From assembly GCA_041395245.1 (NCBI GenBank), contig JAWLAY010000004.1, forward strand, positions 337,085 to 401,084: a DNA stretch of 64,000 bases, given 5' to 3'. Under the pieces are notes generated by a model that was not told where the DNA came from, did not search any database, and saw only the letters and a list, made by a program, of their open reading frames with translations. Both the position numbers and the translations under genes were made by a program. Positions 33,412 to 43,064 of this stretch are shown here, one piece after another (within the stretch, counting starts at the first letter, position 1; every line of letters starts with the position of its first letter). This DNA is from Aquimonas sp041395245. GTDB lineage: Bacteria; Pseudomonadota; Gammaproteobacteria; Xanthomonadales; Xanthomonadaceae.

Positions 33412-35604
33412 CTACAGGCGCTGAACGCCAAGCACCACGTCCAGTTTCTTCACCCGGCGCATGACATCGGCCAGATGCTTCCGACTGCGGACTTCGATCG
33501 AGAAGTGCATGACGGCCATGCGGATGTCGCGCTCCTGATACTCGACATTGTCGATGTTGGACTCTTCTTCCGCGATGGCGGCAGCGACCTGGGCCAGCAC
33601 ACCCGGCTTGTTCAGTACCTCCACACGCAATCCAACCCGGAAATCGCCCTGCACGTTGCGATCCCAATCCACCGGCACCCAGCGCTCGGGCGACTTCTGC
33701 AATTCCGGAACGTTCGGGCACTCCATGCGATGCACGACAACACCCTTGCCCGAAGACAGATATCCCATGATCTCGTCGCCGGGCAAGGGATGGCAGCAGT
33801 TGGCGAAACTGAGCACGCCGCGCTCGTTGCCACTGATGTGAATTTTCTCGCCGCGCGGTGCCACGCTGCCGCGCCGTTTGCGACCACTGTCCTGGACCAG
33901 GCTCAGCGCGACCTGTTGCGGCATTCGGTTGCCCAGTGCGATTTCTGCGAGCAGGTCCTCCAAGCGTTTGAAGCGGTGCTCGGCCAGATACGGCTCAAGC
34001 GTCCGGCCCTGCACGCGCTCCAGCGAGCTGTCCAGTGCATCAAGCGCGCTCTCCAGCATTCGATGCCCCAACTCGATGGCATCCTCATGCTGCAGCTTCT
34101 TCAGTGAAGCGCGGATCGCGGTGCGCGCGCGACTGGACACGACAAACTCCAGCCACTGCGGATTGGGCGCCGCCGACGGCGCGGTAATGATCTCGACCGT
34201 CTGGCCACTGATCAAACGCGTCCTCAGCGGCGTGAGCTTCTTGTCCACCCGCGCCGCCACCGCGTGGCTGCCGACATCGGTATGCACGGCGAAGGCAAAA
34301 TCCAGCACCGTCGCACCACGAGGCAAGGCCAGGATGGCTCCCTTTGGCGAGAAGATGTAGACCTCATCAGGGAACAGATCAACCTTGACGTTCTCGAGAA
34401 ACTCCACCGAACTGCCAGCAGCCTGTTGCGAATCCAGCAGCTCGGAAAGCCAGGCGCGCGCCCGGTTCTGCGCGTTATTGGTGCTGGTCGCGGCATCATT
34501 CTTGTACAGCCAATGCGCGGAGATGCCGCGCTCGGCGAGCTGATCCATCTCCTCGGTACGAATCTGCACCTCGACGTGCGAGCCATACGGACCGAACAGC
34601 ACGGTGTGCAGCGATTGGTAACCGTTGGCCTTCGGAATCGCAATGAAATCCTTGAAACGCGCTTCCACCGGCTTGTAGAGCGAGTGCACTGCACCCAGTG
34701 CGTGATAGCAACCCATCACCTTTTCGACGATGACTCGGAAGGCAAAGACATCCATCACGCGGTCGAAACGCTTGCTGCGCGGGTCGCCTGGTCGCGGCTT
34801 GCCCACCGCCAGCATCTTGCGGTAGACGCTGTGTGGGGTTTTCACCCGGCCAAGAAGGCGCGCGGACAAAGCCTCCTGTTTCAGTTTCTGCGCCAGTGCC
34901 GCTTCGATGGTGGCCATGGCCTCGCGCCGCATGACGGGCTGAATGCGGATGCGCCGTTCAATGACGGCATGGCGCCACGGATGCATGGCCTTGAAGCCAA
35001 GATCCTGCAGCTCACCCTTGATTCGATTCATGCCCAATCGCTGCGCGATCGGTGCGTAGACATCAAGTGTTTCCAGCGCGATGCGTCGGCGCGCTTCCGC
35101 CGACATTGAGCTGATCGTGCGCATGTTGTGCAGGCGATCCGCCAGCTTGATGAGAATGACGCGCAAGTCTCGCGCCATCGCCAGCATCATCTTGCGGAAG
35201 CTCTCCGCCGCGGCTTCGTGGCGATCCCGGAAGCTGATCTTGTCGAGCTTGGTCACGCCATCGACCAGCTCGGCAACCGCCTCACCAAATCGCGAGGCAA
35301 TCTGCTCGCGACCCAGCTCGGTATCCTCCAGCGCATCATGCAGGATCGCGGCGCAGAGCGTCTCCGCGTCCATTCCCAACTCGGCGAGGATGCTCGAAAC
35401 CGCAAGGGGATGCGTGATGTAGGGCTCACCACTCTTTCTGGTCTGTCCATCGTGCGCGCGCGCGCCCATGTAGTACGCATCACGCACGCAAGCTATTTGC
35501 GACTCAGGCAAATAGGCGTTGAGCCGCTCGATCAGCGCCCCGATGGCTTCTGGACACGGATCGAATGGCTCGACGAAGATCGCTGACGGGGGCACGCTGG
35601 ACAT
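33412..35604 (-). CDS. spoT: Bifunctional (p)ppGpp synthetase/hydrolase
   Basis: A 730-residue RelA/SpoT homologue. The N-terminal HD hydrolase site is intact (HDALEDT near residue 80; RLHNMRT). The synthetase domain follows (RFDRVMDVFAFRVI, then HVEVQIRT), then TGS (DEVYIFSPKG), a Cys-containing linker (SFANCCHPLPGD) and a C-terminal ACT domain. An intact HD site marks it as SpoT-like rather than RelA. The start at 35604 (MSSVPPS) is favoured; an open frame extends 12 codons upstream. The gene is 122 bases downstream of rpoZ. Confidence 0.95.
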   Translation of the reverse strand: MSSVPPSAIFVEPFDPCPEAIGALIERLNAYLPESQIACVRDAYYMGARAHDGQTRKSGEPYITHPLAVSSILAELGMDAETLCAAILHDALEDTELGREQIASRFGEAVAELVDGVTKLDKISFRDRHEAAAESFRKMMLAMARDLRVILIKLADRLHNMRTISSMSAEARRRIALETLDVYAPIAQRLGMNRIKGELQDLGFKAMHPWRHAVIERRIRIQPVMRREAMATIEAALAQKLKQEALSARLLGRVKTPHSVYRKMLAVGKPRPGDPRSKRFDRVMDVFAFRVIVEKVMGCYHALGAVHSLYKPVEARFKDFIAIPKANGYQSLHTVLFGPYGSHVEVQIRTEEMDQLAERGISAHWLYKNDAATSTNNAQNRARAWLSELLDSQQAAGSSVEFLENVKVDLFPDEVYIFSPKGAILALPRGATVLDFAFAVHTDVGSHAVAARVDKKLTPLRTRLISGQTVEIITAPSAAPNPQWLEFVVSSRARTAIRASLKKLQHEDAIELGHRMLESALDALDSSLERVQGRTLEPYLAEHRFKRLEDLLAEIALGNRMPQQVALSLVQDSGRKRRGSVAPRGEKIHISGNERGVLSFANCCHPLPGDEIMGYLSSGKGVVVHRMECPNVPELQKSPERWVPVDWDRNVQGDFRVGLRVEVLNKPGVLAQVAAAIAEEESNIDNVEYQERDIRMAVMHFSIEVRSRKHLADVMRRVKKLDVVLGVQRL

Positions 35605-35677
35605 GTGCTGCAGCCTACGCAGAGCCTTGCATGGCGGCAAGGGTTTGTCCGCAGTGGTCGATCATCCCCAAAACGCA

Positions 35678-35699
35678 GAACGGCCCCGAAGGACCGTTC
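35678..35699 (-). terminator. Possible terminator between rpoZ and spoT
   Basis: On the minus strand GAACGGTCC-ttcg-GGGCCGTTC, one mismatch, is followed by TGCGTTTTGG. The T run is short, so it may attenuate rather than end the rpoZ transcript before spoT. Confidence 0.5.
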
Positions 35700-35726
35700 A
35701 TTGGACAGCACGCGTTGGCGACCGGA

Positions 35727-36023
35727 TCAGTCATCGCCACCTTTGGAGAGATCGTCGTCGACTTCCGCCGCAGCCCACGCCAGCGCCTCACGCTCTGCAC
35801 GCTCGCGCTCCGCACGTTCAACTTCATCGATCAACCCCTGGTTGATCCGACGCGCTGCGATCTCACGCAAAGCCAACACCGTCGGCTTGTCTTCCGGGTC
35901 GTGCAGGCCCAGGGTGTTCTCTGCGCCGTTCGCCAGCTGACGCGCGCGCTTGGAAGCCATCACGACCAATTCAAATCGGTTGCCCACGACAGCGAGGCAA
36001 TCTTCAACGGTAATGCGAGCCAT
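35727..36023 (-). CDS. rpoZ: RNA polymerase omega subunit
   Basis: A 98-residue omega subunit that binds the RNA polymerase beta-prime subunit and, with DksA, forms part of the ppGpp response. The conserved start ARITVEDCL and VGNRFELVVMASKRARQL are clear, followed by an acidic tail. The ATG at 36023 was chosen from the family N-terminus. It lies upstream of spoT, the usual arrangement. Confidence 0.97.
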   Translation of the reverse strand: MARITVEDCLAVVGNRFELVVMASKRARQLANGAENTLGLHDPEDKPTVLALREIAARRINQGLIDEVERAERERAEREALAWAAAEVDDDLSKGGDD

Positions 36024-36133
36024 GGTTCTGTGGTGTCCGATAGTCGCCAAACAATTGGCAAGCCCTTGATTGTAATCCGCTGCGGCGATGACAGCAAGAA
36101 ATCCTGGCCCGATCTTCCGGCAATCGCCAGCGC

Positions 36134-36814
36134 TCAGCAGGAGGTCGCGTATCGCGTCGGATCGGTTACGCCAGCCGCGCGAAACCCTTCTGCGCGCAAT
36201 CGGCAGGCATCGCAATGTCCACAGGCGCGCCCGTGCGCGTCTGCCCGGTAGCAGGACACGGTGGTGCCGAAGTTCACACCCAGGCGCACGCCTTCGCGAA
36301 CGATATCGGCCTTGCTCATGTGCAGTAACGGGGCGCGAATCTGAATTTTGTTGCCCTCGACACCGAACTTGGTGGCGACGTTCGCTAGGTGTTCGAACGC
36401 TTCGATAAACACGGGGCGACAGTCCGGATAACCCGAATAGTCCACCGCATTGACGCCGCAGAAAATGTCCTGCGCACCGAGCACCTCCGCCCAACCCAGT
36501 GCAACGCTGAGCATGATGGTGTTGCGCGCTGGAACGTAGGTGATCGGAATCCCCGGACCACCGGACTCCGGAACCTCGATATCGTCCGTCAGGGCGGAAC
36601 CGCCAATCGCTCTAAGGTCGATGTTGACCCGCTTGTAGAGGGCCGAATAGTGCTCTGCCAACGCCTCTGCAGCAGCCAGCTCCGACGTATGGCGTTGCCC
36701 GTAAGAGACGCTCAGAGCGTGACATTGAAAGCCAAGATCGGTCGCGTGCGCCAACACCACCGCCGAGTCCATGCCTCCAGACAGCAAGACAACCGCCTTC
36801 TTCTGCATCGTCAT
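36134..36814 (-). CDS. queC: 7-cyano-7-deazaguanine synthase
   Basis: A 226-residue QueC, which makes preQ0 from carboxy-deazaguanine with ATP and ammonia in queuosine synthesis. The ATP-binding SGGMDSA near residue 12 and the zinc cysteines CYRAD...CGHCDACRLR at the C-terminus are present. The start is the ATG at 36814 or 36808; GAGG lies closer to optimal for 36808. It follows queE after 15 bases on the same strand. Confidence 0.96.
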   Translation of the reverse strand: MTMQKKAVVLLSGGMDSAVVLAHATDLGFQCHALSVSYGQRHTSELAAAEALAEHYSALYKRVNIDLRAIGGSALTDDIEVPESGGPGIPITYVPARNTIMLSVALGWAEVLGAQDIFCGVNAVDYSGYPDCRPVFIEAFEHLANVATKFGVEGNKIQIRAPLLHMSKADIVREGVRLGVNFGTTVSCYRADAHGRACGHCDACRLRAEGFRAAGVTDPTRYATSC

Positions 36815-36829
36815 TCAACCTCGTTCATT

Positions 36830-37483
36830 TCAGCGCCCAGGCTGATTGCCCCAAAGCACCTTGTGCAACTGCAGCTGGAAGCGCACCGGCAAGCGATCGA
36901 CCAGAATCCAATCCGCCAGCGTTGCCGGCGCCAGTTCAGCCTGACTGGGTGACATCAGCACTTCGCATCGGTCACTCAGGCCGCGCTCCAACAAGACCGC
37001 CCTCGCCCACTCATAGTCTTCTCGCGAGCACAGCACAAACTTGATCTGGTCGTGTGGCGTCAACACGTCGATGTTTGACCACAGATTGCGTTCCGCTTCG
37101 CCCGAATCCGGGGTTTTCAAATCCATGACGCGAACGACACGCGGATCGACAGGGGCGATGTCCATCGCTCCCGACGTTTCCAGCGAAACCTCATAGCCCG
37201 CATCACATAGCGCAGTCAGCAAGCCAAGGCAGCGCTTTTGTGCCAGCGGCTCGCCGCCCGTGACACAGACATGACGGACCTGGTGCTTCGCCACTTCGTC
37301 AAGGACCGCATCAATGCTCCACCACTCCCCGCCGTGAAAGGCGTAAGCCGTATCGCAATAGCGACAGCGCAAGGGGCATCCGGTCAAGCGGACGAACACG
37401 GTCCGCCATCCGACGCTACGCGACTCTCCCTGCAGAGAGCAGAATATTTCGGTCAAGCGAAGGCGGTCGGATACATCGGACAT
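36830..37483 (-). CDS. queE: 7-carboxy-7-deazaguanine synthase
   Basis: A 217-residue radical-SAM enzyme that forms the deazaguanine ring of queuosine from carboxy-tetrahydropterin. The [4Fe-4S] motif CPLRCRYC (CxxxCxxC) lies near residue 37, preceded by IFCSLQGES. The ATG at 37483 (MSDVSDRLRL) was chosen from the family start. queD and queF are not in this window, so only part of the pathway is seen. It lies between cpoB and queC. Confidence 0.95.
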   Translation of the reverse strand: MSDVSDRLRLTEIFCSLQGESRSVGWRTVFVRLTGCPLRCRYCDTAYAFHGGEWWSIDAVLDEVAKHQVRHVCVTGGEPLAQKRCLGLLTALCDAGYEVSLETSGAMDIAPVDPRVVRVMDLKTPDSGEAERNLWSNIDVLTPHDQIKFVLCSREDYEWARAVLLERGLSDRCEVLMSPSQAELAPATLADWILVDRLPVRFQLQLHKVLWGNQPGR

Positions 37484-37496
37484 GGCGGCAAAATCA

Positions 37497-37519
37497 ACGG
37501 CCGCGTCAATCGCGGCCGT
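37497..37519 (-). terminator. Terminator after cpoB
   Basis: A 9-bp stem (ACGGCCGCG with CGCGGCCGT, loop tcaat on the plus strand) begins just past the cpoB stop. On the minus strand it is followed by TGATTTTGCC, and queE starts 14 bases beyond, so it may separate tol-pal from the que genes or only dampen readthrough. Confidence 0.6.
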
Positions 37520-37524
37520 CTTGG

Positions 37525-38445
37525 TCAGCTCCGGCTTTCCAGCCTCAGAGCGCGCAAGCGGCCCTGCGCCAATCGAGCCACCGTGGTATCGGGATACTGC
37601 TGGATGACACGATTGAGGGTGGCTTCTGCCTCCGCCCATTGCCGCAACTCGTACTGGCAGTATCCCAACTTCAGCAAGGCATCCGGTGCCTTGGTGCTGT
37701 TGGGGAACTGCTGCAGCAACTGATTGAAGCTGTCGAGCGCGATCTCGTAGTTCTGGGTGACGTAGTAGGACTCACCCAACCAGTAGTGCGCGTTCGGTGT
37801 GTAGTCGCCAGACGGAAACTGCCGCAGGAAGCTCTGGAATTGACGCGCGGCTTCGGCGTAGCGGCCTTCCTTCAATTCGTTGAAGGCGGCGTCATAGGCG
37901 CGTCGCTCGTCTTCCGGGGAAGCCGGTGCATCGACCACTTGCGGTTCGACGTCCGACCCGATGCCCGAGGTGCCAACTTCTGCATTGAGCGGCGCACGCA
38001 CCTCAGGCTCTTCCGATCCGGCCACGCTACCGACTGGAGTCCCGTCGATTCGCCCCAACGGAACATCTTCGACCGGCACCGCGGTATCGATACCCGGCAC
38101 CATGGTGGTGGAATCCACAGCACTCGCGCCCGCCGACTCCAGACGCGCCAGTCGGGCATCCAGATCGATGTACTGATCACGATTGCGCTTCTGCAGCGAT
38201 TCGATTTCGAACGCCTGTTGCTCCACCAAGCCACGCAGCGCGGCAACTTCTGCCTGCAACTCGCTGATCTGGTTGAGCTGTTGAATATTGGCCTGGGCAT
38301 CGTTGCCACCAGCCTGTTGTTGTTCCAGTCGGGCGACACGGTCAGCCAGACTCAGGCGTGCACCCTGCGCATGGGCCGGAACAGCAACGGCGACCCAAAG
38401 GGCCGCCGTTGCCAGAACGCCTGCGATAGCAGTGTTCGCTCGCAT
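37525..38445 (-). CDS. cpoB: Cell division coordinator CpoB (YbgF)
   Basis: A 306-residue periplasmic protein with a signal peptide (cleavage near AHAQG), an N-terminal trimerising coiled coil (about 30-110: LADRVARLEQQQ to RLARLES), a variable linker, and C-terminal TPRs (about 180-300). CpoB couples Tol-Pal to peptidoglycan synthesis at the septum. The start is the ATG at 38445, overlapping the pal stop by one base (TGATG); a GTG at 38448 is an alternative. Confidence 0.95.
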   Translation of the reverse strand: MRANTAIAGVLATAALWVAVAVPAHAQGARLSLADRVARLEQQQAGGNDAQANIQQLNQISELQAEVAALRGLVEQQAFEIESLQKRNRDQYIDLDARLARLESAGASAVDSTTMVPGIDTAVPVEDVPLGRIDGTPVGSVAGSEEPEVRAPLNAEVGTSGIGSDVEPQVVDAPASPEDERRAYDAAFNELKEGRYAEAARQFQSFLRQFPSGDYTPNAHYWLGESYYVTQNYEIALDSFNQLLQQFPNSTKAPDALLKLGYCQYELRQWAEAEATLNRVIQQYPDTTVARLAQGRLRALRLESRS

Positions 38446-38951
38446 CACTTCGCGGTGTACACGATCTCGACGCGACGGTTCTGCGACCAGCAGGATTCGC
38501 TGCTGTCGGCGCAGGTCGGACGCTCTTCACCGTAGGACACCACGCTGACCTGGCTGGCGGAACCGCCATTGGCCAACAGGGCGCCGGAAACAGCATTGCC
38601 ACGACGCTCACCCAGACCCAGGTTGTACTCGCGGGTGCCGCGCTCGTCAGCATTGCCTTCCAGCGTCATCTGGGCGGACGGACGGTCGCTCAGGTACTTG
38701 GCATGGCAGGCCAGGATGGCGGCGAATTCGGGCTTGATTTCGGTCTGGTCGAAATCGAAATACACGACGCGCTTGATCAGGCAGGGATCGGTGTCCAGAT
38801 CGGACGGATCGTACTTGCCGTCATCAACCGGGGCGGTTTCGGTCACGACCGGGGTTTCAACCGGAGCTTCCGGCTTGACGGTTTCTTTCTTCGAGCAGGC
38901 AGCCAGTGCGGCGCAGCAGGCAACAGCCAGGAGAACGCGATTGGTGTTCAT
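38445..38951 (-). CDS. pal: Peptidoglycan-associated lipoprotein Pal
   Basis: A 168-residue outer-membrane lipoprotein (lipobox LAAC, Cys at about 19) with an acidic linker and a C-terminal OmpA-like domain. Peptidoglycan-binding residues occur in GNADERGTREYNLGLGERR. It binds TolB and peptidoglycan and anchors the outer membrane. The start at 38951 has AAGGA upstream. A gap of about 226 bases separates it from tolB, so it may have its own promoter; I did not find a convincing one. Confidence 0.97.
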   Translation of the reverse strand: MNTNRVLLAVACCAALAACSKKETVKPEAPVETPVVTETAPVDDGKYDPSDLDTDPCLIKRVVYFDFDQTEIKPEFAAILACHAKYLSDRPSAQMTLEGNADERGTREYNLGLGERRGNAVSGALLANGGSASQVSVVSYGEERPTCADSSESCWSQNRRVEIVYTAK

Positions 38952-39177
38952 TGGAGCAAAGTCCTTGAGGAGGTTTGAGGGCACGATATTTTGAAACGAT
39001 GATCAGGCAACACGCATGAGCCCATCCTGGTGAATGCATCAGACGAAGCCTTTCCAGGCTCTTGCCGACTACGCGGTCACATCACTGTGTCCGCGCTCCA
39101 CCGGAACCAGTACTGGTTCCCTTCGATACCTGCGACATCCGATGTCGCACGCTCGGGGACCGGTCAGTCCCACAGAA

Positions 39178-40506
39178 TCAACGCTGGATGTCAGTCCGGC
39201 GTTGCCGATAGGGCGACCAGGCGGGCTCCCGGACGTCGCCATCGGCGATAACCAACCGCTGCCGCACACGTGCGTCAGCGGACACGGCAAACAGCACTCC
39301 ACGACGTCCCTCTCGGGCCGCGTACAGCAACATGCTGCCGTTCGGAGCGAAGCTGGGCGACTCGTCCAGATTTCCGGTTGAAACCAGATTCTGCTGACCG
39401 GGCCCGCCCAAACTGCGATCCAGAACCGCAATACGATAAACATTTCCCTGCCCTTGCGCCATACCAAGCTTCTTGCCATCGCAACAAGTTGTCGCGCGGG
39501 CGTTGTAATCGCCCAGGAAAGTGACCCGTTTGGCGTCGCCGCCCGCGGCCGAAACCTCGTAGATTTGCGGCTTGCCCGCGCGATCCGAAGTGAAATACAG
39601 GGTGTTGGCGTCACGCCAGGTCGGTTCAGTATCGATACCCCAGTGCCTGGTCACCTGCGTCAGCGACTTGCTCGCGAGGTCCATCACATAGATTTCCGGA
39701 TTACCGGTTCGAGACAGGGTCAGGGCCAGCCGCGAGCCGTCCGGCGAAAACGACGGCGCACCGTTGATACCACGGAAGCTCGCCATCAGCTCGCGCGCAC
39801 CGGTGGCGATCTCCTGAACATAGATCGACGAGTTGCCGCGCTCGAAGCTGACATAGGCCAGCCGCTTGCTGTCGGGGCTCCAGGCGGGCGACAGCAGGGG
39901 TTCGCGTGAACGGACGACCGTCTTCGGATTGAATCCATCCGAATCGGCGACCATCAGCGCATACATCATGTCCCGGCCCAGACCACTGGCAGTGATGTAG
40001 GCGATCCGTGTCCAGAACGCACCGCGCACGCCGAGGATCTTCTCGTAGACCTCATCCGCGATCTGGTGCGACACATCGCGCATCGCACCGGAGCGCCCGG
40101 AAAACGCCATCCTCAGCATGGGCTCCTGCTTGGCCACGTCCAGTAGCTCGAACTCGACGCGGTAGCCACCATCGCTGTTATCCAGCACTCGACCGATCAG
40201 CAGGAAATCCTGCTTGAGCAAACGCCAGGTGGCGAAGTTGACATCGGCCTGCCGGATCGGCTTTTCGATCACGTCCTGTTCGGCCAGCGCGCGGAAGGAA
40301 CCCGAACGATTGAGGTCGGCACGAATCACCGCCGAGATGTCGGTTTCGGGGGCAGCGCTGACACCCAGATACTCGAAGGGCACGACAGCGATGGGCAATG
40401 CGGCGGCGTTCTTGCTGATGATGTCTATTTCCAGCCCCTGCGCCATGAGGTTCCGCGCAAGCAATGGCAACAGCAAGGCAACGAGCAACCAACGAAACAA
40501 TTTCAT
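39178..40506 (-). CDS. tolB: Tol-Pal system protein TolB
   Basis: A 442-residue periplasmic protein with a signal peptide (cleavage near LMAQG), an N-terminal alpha/beta domain and a six-bladed WD40-like propeller (blades with SPAWSPDSKRLAYVS, APSFSPDGSRLALT and ESPSFAPNGSML). The propeller binds Pal. It starts 5 bases after tolA ends and is the usual length. Confidence 0.97.
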   Translation of the reverse strand: MKLFRWLLVALLLPLLARNLMAQGLEIDIISKNAAALPIAVVPFEYLGVSAAPETDISAVIRADLNRSGSFRALAEQDVIEKPIRQADVNFATWRLLKQDFLLIGRVLDNSDGGYRVEFELLDVAKQEPMLRMAFSGRSGAMRDVSHQIADEVYEKILGVRGAFWTRIAYITASGLGRDMMYALMVADSDGFNPKTVVRSREPLLSPAWSPDSKRLAYVSFERGNSSIYVQEIATGARELMASFRGINGAPSFSPDGSRLALTLSRTGNPEIYVMDLASKSLTQVTRHWGIDTEPTWRDANTLYFTSDRAGKPQIYEVSAAGGDAKRVTFLGDYNARATTCCDGKKLGMAQGQGNVYRIAVLDRSLGGPGQQNLVSTGNLDESPSFAPNGSMLLYAAREGRRGVLFAVSADARVRQRLVIADGDVREPAWSPYRQRRTDIQR

Positions 40507-40511
40507 GTTGA

Positions 40512-41477
40512 TCAGTTTCCGTCGTAGCGAAATGTGAAGGTGATTGAACGCTGAAACACTTTTTCGAAGCCGTTGTAAGGCAAGGGCTGGGCTTTCAGGA
40601 CCGCCGCCTCGATGGATCGCTTCGTCAGGTCATCAGCATTACATGGCGACCCTACTGAGACCTGAATGACTTCGCCACCAGGAATCTGCACGATCGACAC
40701 GCGACAGACAATTCCGGGGCGTGCGGTTTCCGGGCGCAACCAGTTGGCTTCGACCACTTGGGTAATGGCAAGCCGATAACGACCCAACATGTCCTCGTTG
40801 ACTCCGCCATTCCCAATCTCCTGCACCGGCCGGGTTTCGCGCGTGTCGACGCGCGGCGCAGGCGGATTCTGGTTGGCGCGACGGTCCGCCAGCTGCTGGA
40901 GGGCTTCCTGCTCACGCTTGCGCTTCTTTTCGGCCTCTTCGCGCTGGCGGCGGATGTCGTCCAGTTGTTTCTGGCGCTCTTCTTCCTGCTTGCGCAAGCG
41001 CTGCATGCGTTCGGCTTCTTCCTGTTTTTTTTGTTCGTCCAACAGAACCTGTTCCTGCCGACGACGCTCCTTCTGCTCCTGCTCGGCCTTCTCGCGTTCG
41101 GCGATGGCGGCACGCTCGGCCTTTTCGCGATCCACCGTATCCGGCTGCGGCACGGGGGTCTGCGGCTTAGGCTGCGGCGCCTCGTTCGCCGTTTGCGGGC
41201 TCGGCGACGGCTTCGGTTGCGGCGCGGGCGCGGTTTCGCGCTCTTCCGGCTTCGGCTGGGCGGGGCGCTCGACCGGCTTGGGCGCTGGCTTTTGCGACGG
41301 TTTCGCCGCCGATGGCGGGGGCGCGCTCATCAACATGGCTTCAATCGGCTCACCGCGGATCGACAGCACTTCGGGCTGGGTATGCCACAAGGCGCCGACA
41401 AACAGCAGGCCAAACAAGGCCAGATGCATGCCAATGGCAAGCAGCAGCGATACCCACTTGTCCTGGGAGGTTTCCAT
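40512..41477 (-). CDS. tolA: Tol-Pal system protein TolA
   Basis: A 321-residue protein with one N-terminal membrane helix (about 10-29) and a Pro/Lys-rich segment (about 55-115). A long charged helix rich in E, K, R and Q (about 115-200) follows, then a C-terminal globular domain (about 225-321) that contacts TolB or Pal. It spans the periplasm and is driven by TolQ-TolR. Length is moderate for TolA. The helix is low-complexity, so alignments there are unreliable. Confidence 0.95.
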   Translation of the reverse strand: METSQDKWVSLLLAIGMHLALFGLLFVGALWHTQPEVLSIRGEPIEAMLMSAPPPSAAKPSQKPAPKPVERPAQPKPEERETAPAPQPKPSPSPQTANEAPQPKPQTPVPQPDTVDREKAERAAIAEREKAEQEQKERRRQEQVLLDEQKKQEEAERMQRLRKQEEERQKQLDDIRRQREEAEKKRKREQEALQQLADRRANQNPPAPRVDTRETRPVQEIGNGGVNEDMLGRYRLAITQVVEANWLRPETARPGIVCRVSIVQIPGGEVIQVSVGSPCNADDLTKRSIEAAVLKAQPLPYNGFEKVFQRSITFTFRYDGN

Positions 41478-41484
41478 CCTGCGA

Positions 41485-41910
41485 TCAGTCTTCCGCCGGC
41501 TTGCTCATCAGCCCCACACGCGCCACACCGGCCTGCTGCAGCAGAACCATGCCCTGATACACCGTGCCGTAGTCGGTTCGCGTATCGCCGGCGATCAGCA
41601 CCTGGACTTCGGGATTCTGGCGCACGAATGCGCCTACCTTGGCCACCAGCGTGTCGGCGTCCAGTTCCTCACTCGCCGCCTTCTGCAAGGTCAGAAAATA
41701 GCGACCGTCCGAGGTCACTTCGACCACGATCGGATCCTTCTGGGTTTCCACCGGCTTGGCATTCGACTGTGGCAGTTCAATGTCGACACCCAGATTCAAC
41801 AACGGCGCGGTCACCATGAAGATGATCAACAGCACCAACATCACGTCGATATAGGGAACGACGTTGATCTCGGCCTTCAGTTTGCGTTTCTTGCGGCTAC
41901 GTGCAGACAT
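41485..41910 (-). CDS. tolR: Tol-Pal system protein TolR
   Basis: A 141-residue ExbD/TolR protein with one membrane helix near residues 18-40 that carries the proton-path Asp (NVVPYIDVMLVLLIIFM). The periplasmic domain follows. It forms the motor with TolQ. It lies 7 bases upstream of tolA. Confidence 0.97.
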   Translation of the reverse strand: MSARSRKKRKLKAEINVVPYIDVMLVLLIIFMVTAPLLNLGVDIELPQSNAKPVETQKDPIVVEVTSDGRYFLTLQKAASEELDADTLVAKVGAFVRQNPEVQVLIAGDTRTDYGTVYQGMVLLQQAGVARVGLMSKPAED

Positions 41911-41950
41911 GCGTCAAGGTTCCTGCCGATGGGGCATGCGGATCAGCGAC

Positions 41951-42634
<684 letters not shown>

Positions 42635-42641
42635 CGACACA

Positions 42642-43064
42642 TCACTCCGGAAAACACATCAAAGGCAACAATCCGTCAGGAATAACCTGCGGACGAAAAT
42701 TACTCGCGCTGACACACGCCACACGGACGATACCGCTCACCAGCACGCCGGCGCTGTCGCCGATCTCCTGACGAAAACTCAAACTGGCCCGCTTGCGCTC
42801 CGCGACGGTGCACCGCACATCCAGCAAGTCATCCAATCGCGCAGCGCGTCGGAAGTCGATCGAGGCAGACCGCAAAACAAAAACCAGATCGTGTTGTTCG
42901 CGCAACTTGGCCTGCTCGACACCTACCGCGCGCAACCACTCGCTGCGCGCGCGCTCCATGAAGCGCAGATAGCCCGTGTGATAGACCACGCCACCCGCGT
43001 CGGTATCTTCCCAGTAAACCCGCACCGGCCAAGTGAATTGGCGGTAAATGTCCAGATCGGTCAC
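42642..43064 (-). CDS. ybgC: Tol-Pal-associated acyl-CoA thioesterase YbgC
   Basis: A 140-residue hotdog-fold thioesterase with the family site YWEDTDAGGVVYHTGYL (catalytic Asp in DTDAGG). YbgC acts on acyl-CoA or acyl-ACP near the membrane and is the first gene of most tol-pal operons. It starts with a GTG at 43064 that overlaps the ruvB stop by 4 bases (GTGA), which joins the ruv and tol blocks. Confidence 0.94.
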   Translation of the reverse strand: MTDLDIYRQFTWPVRVYWEDTDAGGVVYHTGYLRFMERARSEWLRAVGVEQAKLREQHDLVFVLRSASIDFRRAARLDDLLDVRCTVAERKRASLSFRQEIGDSAGVLVSGIVRVACVSASNFRPQVIPDGLLPLMCFPE